Assembly: GCA_025667525.1 (NCBI GenBank)
Contig: CM046881.1
Location: 498,191,627-498,255,626, forward strand
Direction: 5' to 3'
From: Glebionis coronaria
Taxonomy: Eukaryota > Streptophyta > Magnoliopsida > Asterales > Asteraceae
DNA: 64,000 nucleotides
Shown: positions 43,730 through 55,186 of the stretch, in pieces
Layout: every line of letters begins with the position of its first letter
Numbering within the stretch: the first letter of the stretch is position 1
The notes under the pieces: model-generated
The model's database searches: none
What the model saw: the letters and a program-made list of their open reading frames with translations, nothing else
What the model was told of the DNA's origin: nothing
Made by a program: the position numbers and the translations under genes

Positions 43730-45240
43730 AGAACTCATTTTATCTACAAAGCTTTGGATCAGTCGGTATCTACATTCGAAGAACTTATAGTCTCGCCGGA
43801 GGTGGATAAAAAATCACGGTTTCGAGTCTCGACTTGAGCTCACTTTGGTTGGTGCTCATTGAGCGTGAAGTTTTGCCGAAACTATTATTTATAGAATGAA
43901 CGACGACTGATGCCAAAAAATATCCGGCAGTGATTAGGAAGTACTTTCTTCCAATTTATATTTTTCTAGGTTCATGCTTATCGAATGGTATACAACTCTT
44001 TATCGAATATGTGGCCAAATAATGCAGGATTAAAAGTTCAAGGTTATCGGCCTAACAACCTTTTTTTTTAATTCATAAGTTGAGTTTTGTTGCCCAATTA
44101 ATTAACAACATTTTTATTTTTCAGTTGCAAACGTATCGAGTTCGTATCACCTTCAGATTCTGTATTCAAACGTGGAAACAACAATGCTACATACATCCTT
44201 AAAAAAATTATGGACATACCATACACCAATTCGTGTATCCTTATCCTTTTCATTTTTGTATAATGGACTTAGTTCCCTTTCCTATGAAATGGAGGTAATA
44301 CAGATTTTCGAAAACAATACAGATTTTCGAATGATATTACTAGAAAGGTAAAAATACGAGTAAGCAAATTAGACGAATGCAGAGCAAATCAGACGAATGC
44401 ACAAAGACGATGCACCAAATTGGCGACAAATTAAAGAGTAATATAATTCTATGAAAACATATGGATATAGTTTCATGTAAACAGCTTTGCTTCCATCCCG
44501 AGATGCATGGGACGATTGATGAAACATCAAATGCTAACGACCGTTGGCCAAAATGAAGGCTTTTAACCGGTGACGGGTCCATGACTAAAAGTTATATAGT
44601 GCATATTAGTGAACTGAACTAATAAAGACTCCATATGCGTTTCTATTAAAAAAAACATAGTATTTGAATTCATGTGATCTACAGACACCCTACTACGACC
44701 CCCCTTGTTCCGTCCCTGGCTTCCACTATACTTCACGTTATTGGAAGCCGTCGTACGACTATGAGACACAATCCGACATGTCTTAATGAAACACTAATGT
44801 AATAAAAACTCGTCCTTAAATATGAAGCTAATTACAACTAGCTTGTTCGTGGTTAAATAACTAGGCCTATAATAAAGTTATTCATCCCTATATTTGCTAA
44901 TGAAGTTATGTAATAAGTTCATCTGTGCATGCTCATATACTCGTCCCATCGCTACGGAGAGGGGTCATGGAATACCTATATATTTTTGCGGCGTACTGTT
45001 AATTTTGTTAAAACCCTCAATTATTCTTAAAATTATATTTATAGTTCTGTTTAATTAGCTTATTTTTAATACATCTGTTCATAATCCATGAGTCAATAAG
45101 TAAAATGAAAATATGGCTACATTCAAGATTGAACCTACCATTAGAATAAAAAATTTATAGAAAGAATATTAGAATACACCAACATGGTTACAACTTTGTT
45201 TCTTGCCTACATTTGTAACACGCTTTTGAATACACCCTCC
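43730..45240. other. intergenic DNA upstream of the pectin methylesterase
   Basis: No gene or element ends were recognised. The last part is the upstream region of the gene starting at 45329. Confidence 0.45.
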
Positions 45241-45270
45241 CAATACACAAGTTGACTTGCAAGCTTATTT

Positions 45271-45281
45271 TGTATATATAA
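45271..45281 (+). promoter_or_regulatory. TATA box of the pectin methylesterase gene
   Basis: TGTATATATAA lies 48-58 bases before the ATG at 45329, so transcription would begin near 45305 and give a short leader. Confidence 0.7.
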
Positions 45282-45328
45282 GCCTTAAGCCTTTCAATAT
45301 ACTTCATCATAAGCGTAATCTTTCATCA

Positions 45329-47065
45329 ATGGATTCTAACACCATCCTCATATCCTTCCTCATTCTCTTCACATTCACCACCGTCGCAACTGCTGCCACC
45401 TCAGTGCCACCCAGTGTTTGTCAAGACACTCCTTACCCGTCAGTGTGCCAGGCATCCCTCCCTATCAACTCCTCATCTAATATCCACGACTATGGACGCC
45501 TTTCCATACGTAAATCCATCTCATCTGCTACTAAGTTTGCAAATTTTATAGATAAGTACCTTACCGCCTCAGACTTAACCCCGGGTGCGATTAATGCACT
45601 TAAAGATTGTCAATACTTGGCGCAAGTAAACCTTGACTTTCTGACATCCACTTTCAACTCCATAAACACTACACAATCACCGCTATCTGATACAAAATCA
45701 GAAGACATGCAAACAATGCTTAGCGCCATTTTAACCAACACGGAAACATGTATAGATGGTCTAAAAGCAAATGCTGCTTCATGGACATCTAAAAATGGCG
45801 TAGTTGGACCTATTGAAAATGATAACAAGTTGTATAGTGTTTCGTTAGCTCTTTTTAACAAAGGATGGGGTAGAACTACGAAAAATAAAAAGTTTGGTTT
45901 TTCGCATAAGGGTTTCAAAAATGGTAAGTTGCCACCTTTTAAAATGTCCACAGAATCTAAATCCGTCTTGGAAACAGTTGGAAGAAGAAAACTTCTTCAA
46001 TCAAATGGTGCGGGGCAGCAAGTGGTGATTAGTAATGTTGTGGTGGTGAGTCAAGATGGTTCGGGGAACTTTACTACTATTACTGACGCGGTTAACTTTG
46101 CTCCTAATAACTCGGCTGCTTCAGCTGGTTATTTTGTGGTTTATGTGACTGCTGGTGTTTATGAAGAGTACGTTAATATTCCCAAAAATAAGAAGTATCT
46201 GATGATGATTGGAGATGGTATTAATCAGACTGTGATCACTGGTAATCATAGCGTTGTTGATGGCTGGACTACGTTCAATTCCGCAACATTCAGTAAGTTT
46301 TCATATAGCCTACTTTTAATTTACCAGAACTAGCGAAGTACTATTTTAGATGACTTTTGACTGACACTTGAAATCTTTGCAGTCGTGGTAGCGCCTTACT
46401 TCGTGGCAGTCAACATAACGATAAGAAACACAGCCGGATCAATAAAACACCAAGCTGTAGCCCTACGCAGCGGTGCCGATTTATCAACATTCTACAGTTG
46501 CAGTTTCGAAGGCTACCAAGACACATTATACACACACTCCCTACGCCAATTCTACCGTGAATGTGATATTTATGGTACAGTAGACTTCATTTTTGGAAAT
46601 GCGGCAGCCGTTTTCCAAAACTGTAACTTATACCCTCGGTTACCTATGTCTGGTCAGTTCAATGCCATTACGGCACAAGGCAGAACTGACCCAGGGCAGA
46701 ACACGGGTACGTCAATACAAAAATGTAATATCCGGGCTGCTGATGATTTGGCTTCGAGCAATGGGAACACTGTGACTTACTTGGGTCGACCGTGGAAGGA
46801 ATACTCTAGGACGGTTTATATGCAATCTTATATGGATACGCTGATTACTCCTGCAGGGTGGTCAATATGGTCTGGCGATTTTGCGCTAAATACTTCTTAT
46901 TATGCCGAGTTTAATAACTCTGGACCGGGGTCGGATACTAGCAGGAGAGTTTCTTGGTCTTATGTTATTAATGCTACAGATGCGGCTAACTTTACAGTGT
47001 CATCTTTTATAGCAGGTGACGCGTTTTTGCCTCAGACTGGTGTGCCTTACGATGGTGGGTTATGA
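45329..47065 (+). CDS. pectinesterase with inhibitor domain (PME, 548 aa), two exons
   Basis: Exons 45329-46292 and 46383-47065 join at a GT-AG intron of 90 bases, giving ATFIVVAPYF. Residues 1-22 are a signal peptide. The PMEI domain with four Cys (VCQDTPYPSVC, DCQYLA, TCIDGL) spans about 30-190. RRKLLQ near 233 is the usual subtilase processing site. The catalytic pectinesterase follows with GYQDTLY (Gln367, Asp368), DFIFGNA (Asp389) and LGRPWKEYSRTV. It ends GVPYDGGL. Length and order are those of a complete type I PME, which is secreted to the cell wall and removes methyl esters from homogalacturonan. The ATG at 45329 is chosen over an upstream in-frame ATG at 45257 because it follows the TATA box and begins the signal peptide. 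No lesion is seen. Confidence 0.95.
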
Positions 47066-47536
47066 TCGAACGTTGATTACCCGATCATGTATAGAATTTG
47101 AGGGACTGGGTTTATTTATAAGTATCATATGATTGTTTGAACATATTGATATGATTTGTATACCCCTTATATTAATTTCTATTGTTACTATTCTTACAAA
47201 GGTGATCTTTACTGGTCCAATATGTTATCGAATTTTAATAAATCATGGCATGAACAGCTTAATAGACCTTGGTAATAAGAAATAACTAACAAGCTGGTCA
47301 AATAAGCTTTACCCAAACACCCATAATACAGTAAGAATAAAGATTTTCATAGCCAGACACACCAGAAGGTATTTGAGTAACTATGAGGTAACCAATCACA
47401 TTCGACAAATATATTTCTGTAAATTAACATGTAAACTCCAAGCCAGGAAGTTTACAAGACGTGTACTGATGATCTATTATTCGCGTAAGTAACATTTGAC
47501 TTGAGTAGTACACCCGTTCACATCATAAGTGTATTT
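47066..47536. other. 3' flank of PME and epoxide hydrolase pseudogene (convergent)
   Basis: The two genes point toward each other here. AATAAA-like signals lie on the plus strand near 47238. Nothing else was recognised. Confidence 0.45.
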
Positions 47537-49567
47537 TTAAAACTTCTTAATGAAATCATAGATATGTTTCACTAACTTCTCGAGGCCTTTCTTGGTTAGT
47601 ATAATGAGCCACTCCGTCCATGATCACAAGTTCTTGCAAGAAAGGAACATGTTTAGTGAATCCCCCTTTGTGTATAAAGTCCTTCACACCGGGTCTATTT
47701 TAAGTCAAGTCCAGATCTCCAACAATAAACTTAACCGGCACCTTTATTTGCTCACCCGTCCATGCAGCAGTCAGTCCCAGTTTCTACCGCAATTGCACAT
47801 ACAAAACTGTCACTTAAACTAGTCTCGTGGTACAAGTACTCTCGTTATTGTTGAGTTGTACGATAGGCGGCATGATGGTGAGCTGGATACAAGCCAAGAC
47901 AGGTTGGGTTAGAATGGGTTGTTTTTAGACGGGTCGATGAGCGTTTAGTCAAAGTCAAACATAAAAAAAGTTGAAAAAACAATCAGTTCAGAAAATATTA
48001 GGGGCTGCACCACTAGAATGATGAGCATTTAGTGGCTTTACCATTTTCAGCTCTTAACTTTCAACTTCTTTGACCCGTTCAGATTCTGGCTAATTTTTTT
48101 ATTTGACCCGTTTGACATAATACACAACTGATATGACTGATCTAAACATGCCACATCTAAGTTTTCATGCCTAACGCCAAGTATACGCATACACATGGAA
48201 AAGAAACTTACAGATCCATAGCGTGACAGTAATTCAATCCACCAGTGAAGCCTGTGCGTCTGAACTTGGAGGCAAAATAATTACATCGTCTTCTGACAAC
48301 TAAGATGGAAGTGTGATCTTGGAGTTCGGGTTACCTCCGAATCCAACTTCTTTCGGCACACAAAGCAGGCCTGGATTGCGAGATGTGAGAAATTTTTTTA
48401 TGACTAGTGCAGTATCTACACGAGCTAACTCCGCTTCCACTACACCGGGTTCCTGCACAAACAGGTGACAAACCATTTAGCAGAAAGATAGACAATGAAC
48501 ATTTTAGTTCTTGTAGCCGTTAGAAATTAAACAAAATACCCAAAAACATTGGGTCAACTTTGTTTCAAAATACTTCCAAATGTATGTTTTAGAGGTGCTG
48601 AACTACCTCAACAATCATCTGTTTTAGTATTAATATTCAACGATTGCCACAACTGTCGTTGTTATCCGTTCATGGAGTGTAATTACGAGTAGACAGAATG
48701 TGTAATTGCTTGTCATAAAACCACATTCATTTTGTTAAGTTGAATGCCTAAATTAGCATGGATCAAAGTATAATGACCAATGCAGAAGCAAAAATAGATT
48801 GCTATTATAAGACATCAGTGAATCAAATCCAAATTAGTTCAAAAAAAAAAAAAATCAAATCCAAATTGTCAAATTACATGTAGGTTAAGTGTGGAAAGTT
48901 CAGCAGCCATTAAAAACATAATAAGCTGAATTTTTAATTCCGTGGACACACCGCGCGCCTAGTATATTGCGGTTAAATAACATTAGCCATAATTCATAAG
49001 CACAAACAACAACAATTTCAATCAAACTAACTGTAACCGGCATATATAATAATCAGTCCCAAAATCAAAAAGTACAAGCAAATGCTCCAAGATTACCTAA
49101 AACCGGCATAAATCAGTCCCAAAATTCTTCCTCATAATCTCAATCGGCTTCTGAACGGGATTCCTAGGACTAAACACAACACTCATATTAACCAAAGCCT
49201 TAACTCTATCAGGCCTCAATAAACAGAAGTACCAAGCAATCATAGCACCCCAATCATGACCAACAACAAACACTTTATCCAACCCCAAGTGATCAAGCAA
49301 GCCCACTATATCCCCAACAATATGAAAAACCGTGTACTCAGTAGCTGAAACAGGCGCATAGGTATCGCCATAGTCACGAAGGTCAGGGACTATAGTATGG
49401 TATCCTAAAGAAGATAAATGGGTCATTTGGTGTCTCCAAGTGTACCAAAGCTCAGGGAAGCCATGAAGGAAGATTATTAGTGAGTTGGGTGAGTTGTTAA
49501 CATGGATTTGGGCTATGTGCATGGATATGTTGTTCACTTTTATGGTACTGTGTTGGATTTTTTCCAT
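47537..49567 (-). pseudogene. soluble epoxide hydrolase pseudogene (three exons)
   Basis: Exon 1 (49567-49097) encodes MEKIQHSTIKVNNISMHIAQ, the oxyanion motif HGFPE and the nucleophile motif VVGHDWGAMIAWY. Exon 2 (48452-48212) encodes EPGVVEAELARVDTALVIKK and VPKEVGFGGNP. Exon 3 (47783-47537) encodes WTGEQIKVPVKFIVGDLDLT, then the catalytic-His region GVAHYTNQERP. Lesions: a small deletion and stop at the end of exon 1 (FGTD then CRF), TGG to TAG in the exon 2 motif LPSWLS, a frameshift after SEDDV, and a stop after GDLDLT. Introns and splice sites are kept, so it is a decayed ordinary gene. The enzyme would hydrolyse fatty-acid epoxides. Confidence 0.9.
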
Positions 49568-50037
49568 GATGCTTTTGGTTCTGTAAAAGATGATTTGTTG
49601 TTCAGACAAGGTTAGATGATGTCAGCATGACATTACCAAGATTTGGTAATGAAATGATATGTTGACCGACAAGTTTCGTCCTTTGACCCAAAGATTAGCA
49701 CATTCCCCTTTATCTTCGCCGATAAGAGTGTCCATAATGGTACTGGTATGGTAACATCAGATTGATAAGATTTCACATTCTAATGTTTCATATTGATGTG
49801 AAAAGACTAAGAATTTAGCCATTCATTTGTTAACATCACCTTGATAAGATTTCACATTCATGAACCGATAAGATAAGTTTCGTACTAGATGAAAACAACA
49901 AATCGAGTTGCCTGATTCGACAATACATGTGTCGTTGTAGCAAAAACCTCATGACACGTTTTAATTTCCAAACGACATGAAACCATAAAATGTTATATAT
50001 ACATGCATATCTATTACTCATTTTCACATCTTACAAC
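49568..50037. other. divergent intergenic region with a direct repeat
   Basis: TTGATAAGATTTCACATTC occurs at about 49762 and 49840. The region lies between the starts of the minus-strand epoxide hydrolase pseudogene and the plus-strand DUF6817-like gene, so it holds both promoters. TATATATA at 49994-50001 is a likely TATA box for the latter. Confidence 0.6.
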
Positions 50038-53000
50038 ATGCCTACTCCAAATACAACCTCCCTTGCCCCCAATGAATACCTACACGATCTTATCGAATCA
50101 GCTCGACCTTTCCTTAGGGAAAACCTCGACTCAGTGGACAAGAACTTGCCGAAGCTCTTGTCCATCTTACGCTCAGCCGGAGCAAGTGAGTGTTGGCACC
50201 GGCTTGGAACATTTCATGACCACTTATACCATGTTTACCGCATCCTCAAGCTTTGGAAGGTGCCAGACTCCGTATGTCTTTTCGGTCTTTTTCATTCGGT
50301 TTACTCAAACTCGTATCATGACCTTGCAATATTTGACCCTGTGAAAGACCGAGAGATTGTTAGAAACTATGTGGGTGATGTAGCTGAACGTTTGATTCAC
50401 TTGTTTTGCATAGTGCCTCGTCATACTCTTATTCATGATGATCTTGTGTTTCGTTATACGGATTCGGAGCTACGTGAACATCTCTTAGCTTCTGAAATTT
50501 CTTTGAGAAATGCAAAGGAGAAAGGTATATATTTCTTGCTTTTTACGTATATTAATTGACATGTATATTTTAGCTCTAGTTTCTCCTTTTTCTACCAAGG
50601 ATGAAAAACAAATGTATACAATTTGTATGTTTGTTGCAGTAAATTCCGAAGAAAACTGGAGAAAGAAGCTGCAAACAATTGTTCCAGCCACTGGAATAAA
50701 AGTACCTCACATCAGAACTGGCGAACCGGTTGTTCTTCCAAGAAGGGTATTCGCCATTTTCCTTCTGATGACCATAGCTGATTTTGGTGACCAGTACTAT
50801 GGTTATCAGGACTCGTTATATGACAACACTGACGGTCGTCTAGAGTTCACTGGAAACACCAATTTCGATGTATTATGGCCTGGAAATGGGAAGCCAGGAT
50901 TGTGGATGAACCTGATATCCAAAATGGGAGCTATTTATACTTTGTTAGTTCGAGAAGAAGAGATCTTTATGGAAGAACGAAAAAGTGGCTTGCAGATTTC
51001 CACTACACCAGGTACTTATACTTTACGGGGTTTTTTCCTGCCTATTTTGGTTTATATTTAAATAGTAGTATATATGCCCATAAATCTTGGCACTTAAAAT
51101 TGTAAGAAATTTGTTGAAACTCGATACTCAGCAGGCTTATGACTAATGATATCCATGTGAATGTGCGTTTGCTAAACCAAATAGTCGTGGGTTAAGTTCT
51201 AATTAGGATATGCGTAGTATAGTGACCGAGTGACTTTGACTATCTGAAATATATGTTAGATATCAATGGTTTGTGCGTTCTTTTATTTGTCAAAGATTTC
51301 ACATATTCAATTCCTTGTATGCAGCTGACGAGAGATATGAAGACATAGAACTAGTAATTCCACCTGTTTTTAACCGATGCACCAAGATTCTTGATCCAAG
51401 TGATCAAATAGAAGCTAGAAACTCATACTGGGATGCTGTCTGTTGGTTAATCTTGATTAATTTAGGTGTCACGTTTTTAGTTGTTTAGTTAGCTTTATTT
51501 GATGTTTACGTATTAATGTTTTAGGACCGGGTATTTGGGTTGATTTGGTCATGTGGACCGGTTATTTGGGAGCATCAGAATGTGTGGGATTGTTGCTTGA
51601 AAACAGGAACGTGAGTTGGAGTATTTTAGGATGTATTATCAATATATATAGTTAATTCTCAGATTGAATAAAATGCAGCTTTCCATTTTACAAAACTTTT
51701 CCATCTTCCTGCAACATATTTCATATCAAGTGTTTGTAGATTGTGTGTAACGTGGGCCTAATCCTACATTTGGTATCAAAGCGTAGTGCTCGTACCGGGG
51801 AAGCCTCCGCCGCCGGTGGGTGTGTCGGTCGGTGGAGGGCAGGCACGCGTGAAAGAACTATTCGGGATAGCAGGTGGCTGTTCGGGACTATGTTGCAGCA
51901 AAGAGAATCAAAGACAGAGAAGACTGTTAGACAGAGGAGGCAACCTAGACCGAGACCGTGACCGCGTCTTGCCCGAGAAAGAAAAGAAGACCGAAAAAGA
52001 CCGACGCCGTAGAGAAGACCGAGGAAGCTCCGGCGTATGACCGGAAGACCGAAAGGCCGAAGACCAAAGGCTCATCTAAGAAAGATTAGACCGAAGACCG
52101 AAAGAGATAACGGTGAACGGTAGGTTTCTAGACTGTAGCTTCAATAGCTAAAGACCGAAGGAGTGTGTTGAATCATAGGACCGAAGATTCACCGAAAGAC
52201 CGAACAAAGTTTTCTTTCAAGAGAAAAACAAGAACGAGAATGAAAGCAAAAAGAATAACCAAAAAAAAAAAGGAAGATGGCAAGAGGATGAAGATTACAT
52301 CAAGAGCAAGTATCGTGGAACATGAGGACATCAAAGGCAGGAGGTTTTGTTTTGTTTCGTTTTGCGGATAACCGGAGAGAGACTTCACCACAGGTGGTGC
52401 TGAATCAGGATGTGTCGGGAATGATCGAGAAGCAAGATGGTTCGAAAGAATGTTTAGGACGTGACCTGGGTGCCATGAATAACCGATTAAGGGGGTGATT
52501 GTTGGATTTAATCGGTTATAAATCGGTTAACGTATGCATGTCATGGCTAGTTCTACGTATCAAGTCAAGTATGTTTCTAGATAATAATTTAGTCTGAATT
52601 GGTAAACGGTTGTGACCGAATGTTATGTATTCACGTAGGGTAGAAGAGGTCAATGTTTTACCATTTCTTTAGGATAGCAGTAGCATTGTACTATTTTAGT
52701 GGCAGTGTACTTTACCCACGTTTCTTACTTTGTAAGTCTATAAATAGTCCTTCCACATATGAGTAATAAATAGGGAGTTTGGTTGTAGTTTTCTCCAAAC
52801 GTATTTTCATAATCTACACTGTCTACGACGATGGGTCCAAAAAGGAAAAAGGTGAGGAGTTGTTACTCAAGTGCATTGAGAAGAACCCATTTGTAGGTGA
52901 ACCTCATGTGTTATTGAGCCAGTTTTATTTAAGCAGAGGAAGGTTTGAGGAGGCTGAAAGAGAGGTTGAAAAGGGTTTAAGTCTGTTGTTGGAATGGGGG

Positions 53001-53129
53001 TGTCCATGGGACAAACGGATCGCTTGGGAAGGTTGGGTCTCATGGTGCAGAGTTATGTTGAGCAAGGCCAAAGAAAGGTCTTGGACTAGTACTTCATGGG
53101 GGATCATGAGAATGGGTCTGGTCAAGTGA
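50038..53129 (+). pseudogene. DUF6817-like protein gene, last exon split by LTR element D
   Basis: Exons 50038-50524, 50640-51011 and 51325-51440 join at GT-AG sites. The third exon is broken after DAV and resumes at 52824 (YDDGSKKEKGEELL) to the stop at 53127-53129. The product would be about 426 residues. The N-terminal ~200 residues (EYLHDLIESARPFLRENLDS, GTFHDHLYHVYRILKLWKVP, CLFGLFHSVYSNSY) match a conserved plant protein with a DUF6817-type, HD-like metal-site look (H-D-H residues). The C-terminus has a TPR-like repeat (FVGEPHVLLSQFYLSRGRFE). Apart from the insertion I see no lesion, so the disruption is probably recent. Start 50038 is preferred over 49990 because the latter precedes the expected transcript start. 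Function is unknown; the DUF number is from memory. Confidence 0.8.
51441..52818 (+). mobile_element. small non-autonomous LTR element D (TRIM-like, 1,378 bp)
   Basis: The target duplication CTGTC is at 51436-51440 and 52819-52823. The 5' LTR-like part (51441-51768) starts TGTTGGTTAATC and ends ATCCTACA, followed by a primer-site-like TGGTATCAAAGC (51771-51782). The 3' LTR-like part (52500-52818) follows a purine tract AAGGGGGTGAT, starts TGTTGGATTTAATC, carries TATAAATAG near 52740 and ends ATCTACA. The two are similar in length but I cannot align them. The ~730-base interior is non-coding and packed with GACCGAA(A/G) repeats (51950-52210). Confidence 0.78.
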
Positions 53130-53569
53130 TTTTTGTGGTTCTTACTTTTGTAAGATACCAATCATACTATTATAGAATAAATGTTACTACAATGTTTGTA
53201 AATGATTGATTGTATCTTATATTGCTCGGTACTGATTTTCTCGGCAAGGGCACATAGGTTGCAGTCTTTTCTCTTATAACCGCATTATAACTCATGTATT
53301 CATGTACGAAACTTCTTTGATTATGTATTCATCTACTCTTATAAGTACATTTCGTATATGTCTAGTAGAAGTAATGTTTTAATCTGAAATAAAACATATG
53401 ATATGAATTGAATGTCACTATGTTTGTTTGTTGATTTTGTTACAAACTTTATTGATTTTCCATCCTTCAAGACCGTCTTCTTCTGGTTCATTTTTCGGCA
53501 TGCACACTATAGTTCAACCAACCTACACAAGTTCAAAATTCTGATATCCTATTGGCACTTGGAAAATGA

Positions 53570-54250
53570 AAGATGATGACATAGAACTAGTAGTTATTCC
53601 ACCCATTTTCGACCAATGCACCAAGACTCTTTATCAAGACGATCAGATGTTGGCAAGAGACTTGTATTGGGAGGTTGTTTACAATGAAGAGTCGAAGGAG
53701 AAAGGTTAAGATATGTTGAGGTCTATTGAGAAGAACCTATTTGACTTGAGTCGGTGTGCAGAAGGTGAAAAGGCTTTGCGCCTTTTGTTGGGATGGGTGT
53801 TAGTTGTCCATGGGATAAGAGGATCTCACAAATCTTTTGGTGCAATATACTACAAGAGATCAACAACAAGTCCTAATCATATTTGAGAATGAAAGAGTAA
53901 CTCAAAATTAATAGCTCGAATTACCAATGAGCCCTCTCTCACCTGTTCAATTATATGTTGTTTTGATTTGATCAAAATTTAGATCATCAAAAGCAGGGGA
54001 AGAACACTTACAGTTAGTAAAGACATTGGACATATTCAATGTAATGAGGTTCTACGCATTTGAGAATTTCAAATACTCGACTTAGCTTTCAGTATTTGCT
54101 GTAATTTATGCAGCAGACGAAAGATGCAAAGACGAATAACTAGTAACTTCCCTCATACTGGTAGGTGATGTTGATGTTGAGTAAGGCAAAGAAAAGTCTT
54201 GGCCGAATAAGTCATGGGGAATCGTTAGCTTGGGTTTCATTAGGTGAATT
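53570..54250 (+). pseudogene. DUF6817-like gene fragment (duplicate of last exon)
   Basis: It reads DDDIELVVIPPIFDQCTKTL, then DLYWEVVYNEESKEKG and DMLRSIEKNLF. This shows the exon is continuous here and confirms that the main copy is interrupted. After a frameshift it has RLLLGWVL and WDKRISQIFW-like remnants, and far downstream KAKKSW and the final GLGFIR-like end near 54240. The 53870-54400 stretch shares long segments with 34370-34720. Confidence 0.72.
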
Positions 54251-54779
54251 GTTGTGTACGTTCTGATTTTGTACGATATATATGATCTCAACAAGTAAAG
54301 GTTGCATACCACTTATATTTTAAATTTGTTTCCAAACAGCTCAATGGCAATCTTTCACAACTTATCATGTTACATTAAGTGTCAATCTTTTGCAATTAGT
54401 TCATTTTCTTTGCTTGTAAAGCTGTTAAAGTAGAAAAGGTTGATTTAATATCTCAATATCACTTCCCACATCGGTAAAAGATAACAACAGTGGTACCTTT
54501 ATCAACTCAAAGAGTTTGTTAACTAACAACTGTTGTATAACAAACATCAAATATACATATTAAAAAAATTATTTGATATTTGTTATCCATATTGTTTTTT
54601 TTTTTCCTATTTAGTTTTGGTCAAGGAACGAGTTATATTTAAGCAAACTGCAACGGTTTTTGAGTTTTGACCTTTTAGTTTTTTGCCGGTTGAACCGGCT
54701 CATGTCTTTTTCGCGGTTGAACCTATCGGTTCAGTCTGGACCCAACAACACGGTAAAATAGTAACGGCGATTCTGCTAT

Positions 54780-54900
54780 ATCAGACCATGGGACAAGAGG
54801 ATCTCATGAGAAGGGCTGGTTGCATCGTGTAGGGTGATACTGAGCCAGATACTCCCAATCGGAATAACTAGTTTGGTTCTAGTTAAGCAGATTCCTATAT
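54780..54900 (+). pseudogene. short DUF6817-like 3' remnant
   Basis: CATGGGACAAGAGGATCTCA encodes WDKRIS, followed by EGWLHRV and, in another frame, SLVLVK. This equals the exon end WDKRIAWEGWVSW ... GLVK of the main gene, much reduced. It is the third partial copy after 34225 and 53570. Confidence 0.55.
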
Positions 54901-55186
54901 TAAAAGCTAACTTGCATACCAAAGTGCGACTCACCAATAAAACATATTTATATAACAGTCGTGGTTCAAAAAAAATATCGGATTCATACAATTTAGAGTC
55001 ACAAATCACAATAACCAGTTTTCAGGAACTCCACTTCTGATAATTAATCAACAATATCTGTCTGCTCTATAAATAAATTACAGTTCTCTTTTAAAGCAAT
55101 AATAGAGCAAATCAAACATTCTATTGGGCCAGCTACGCGAAACATTCAGTAATTTGAAGAGTGACTTAACCGATTTTTGGTATTTA

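Noticed and set aside
51743..52371. Basic Arg/Lys-rich frames inside element D
   Set aside because: They reflect the GACCGAA repeat DNA; no start context or conserved domain, and all three frames are similarly biased.
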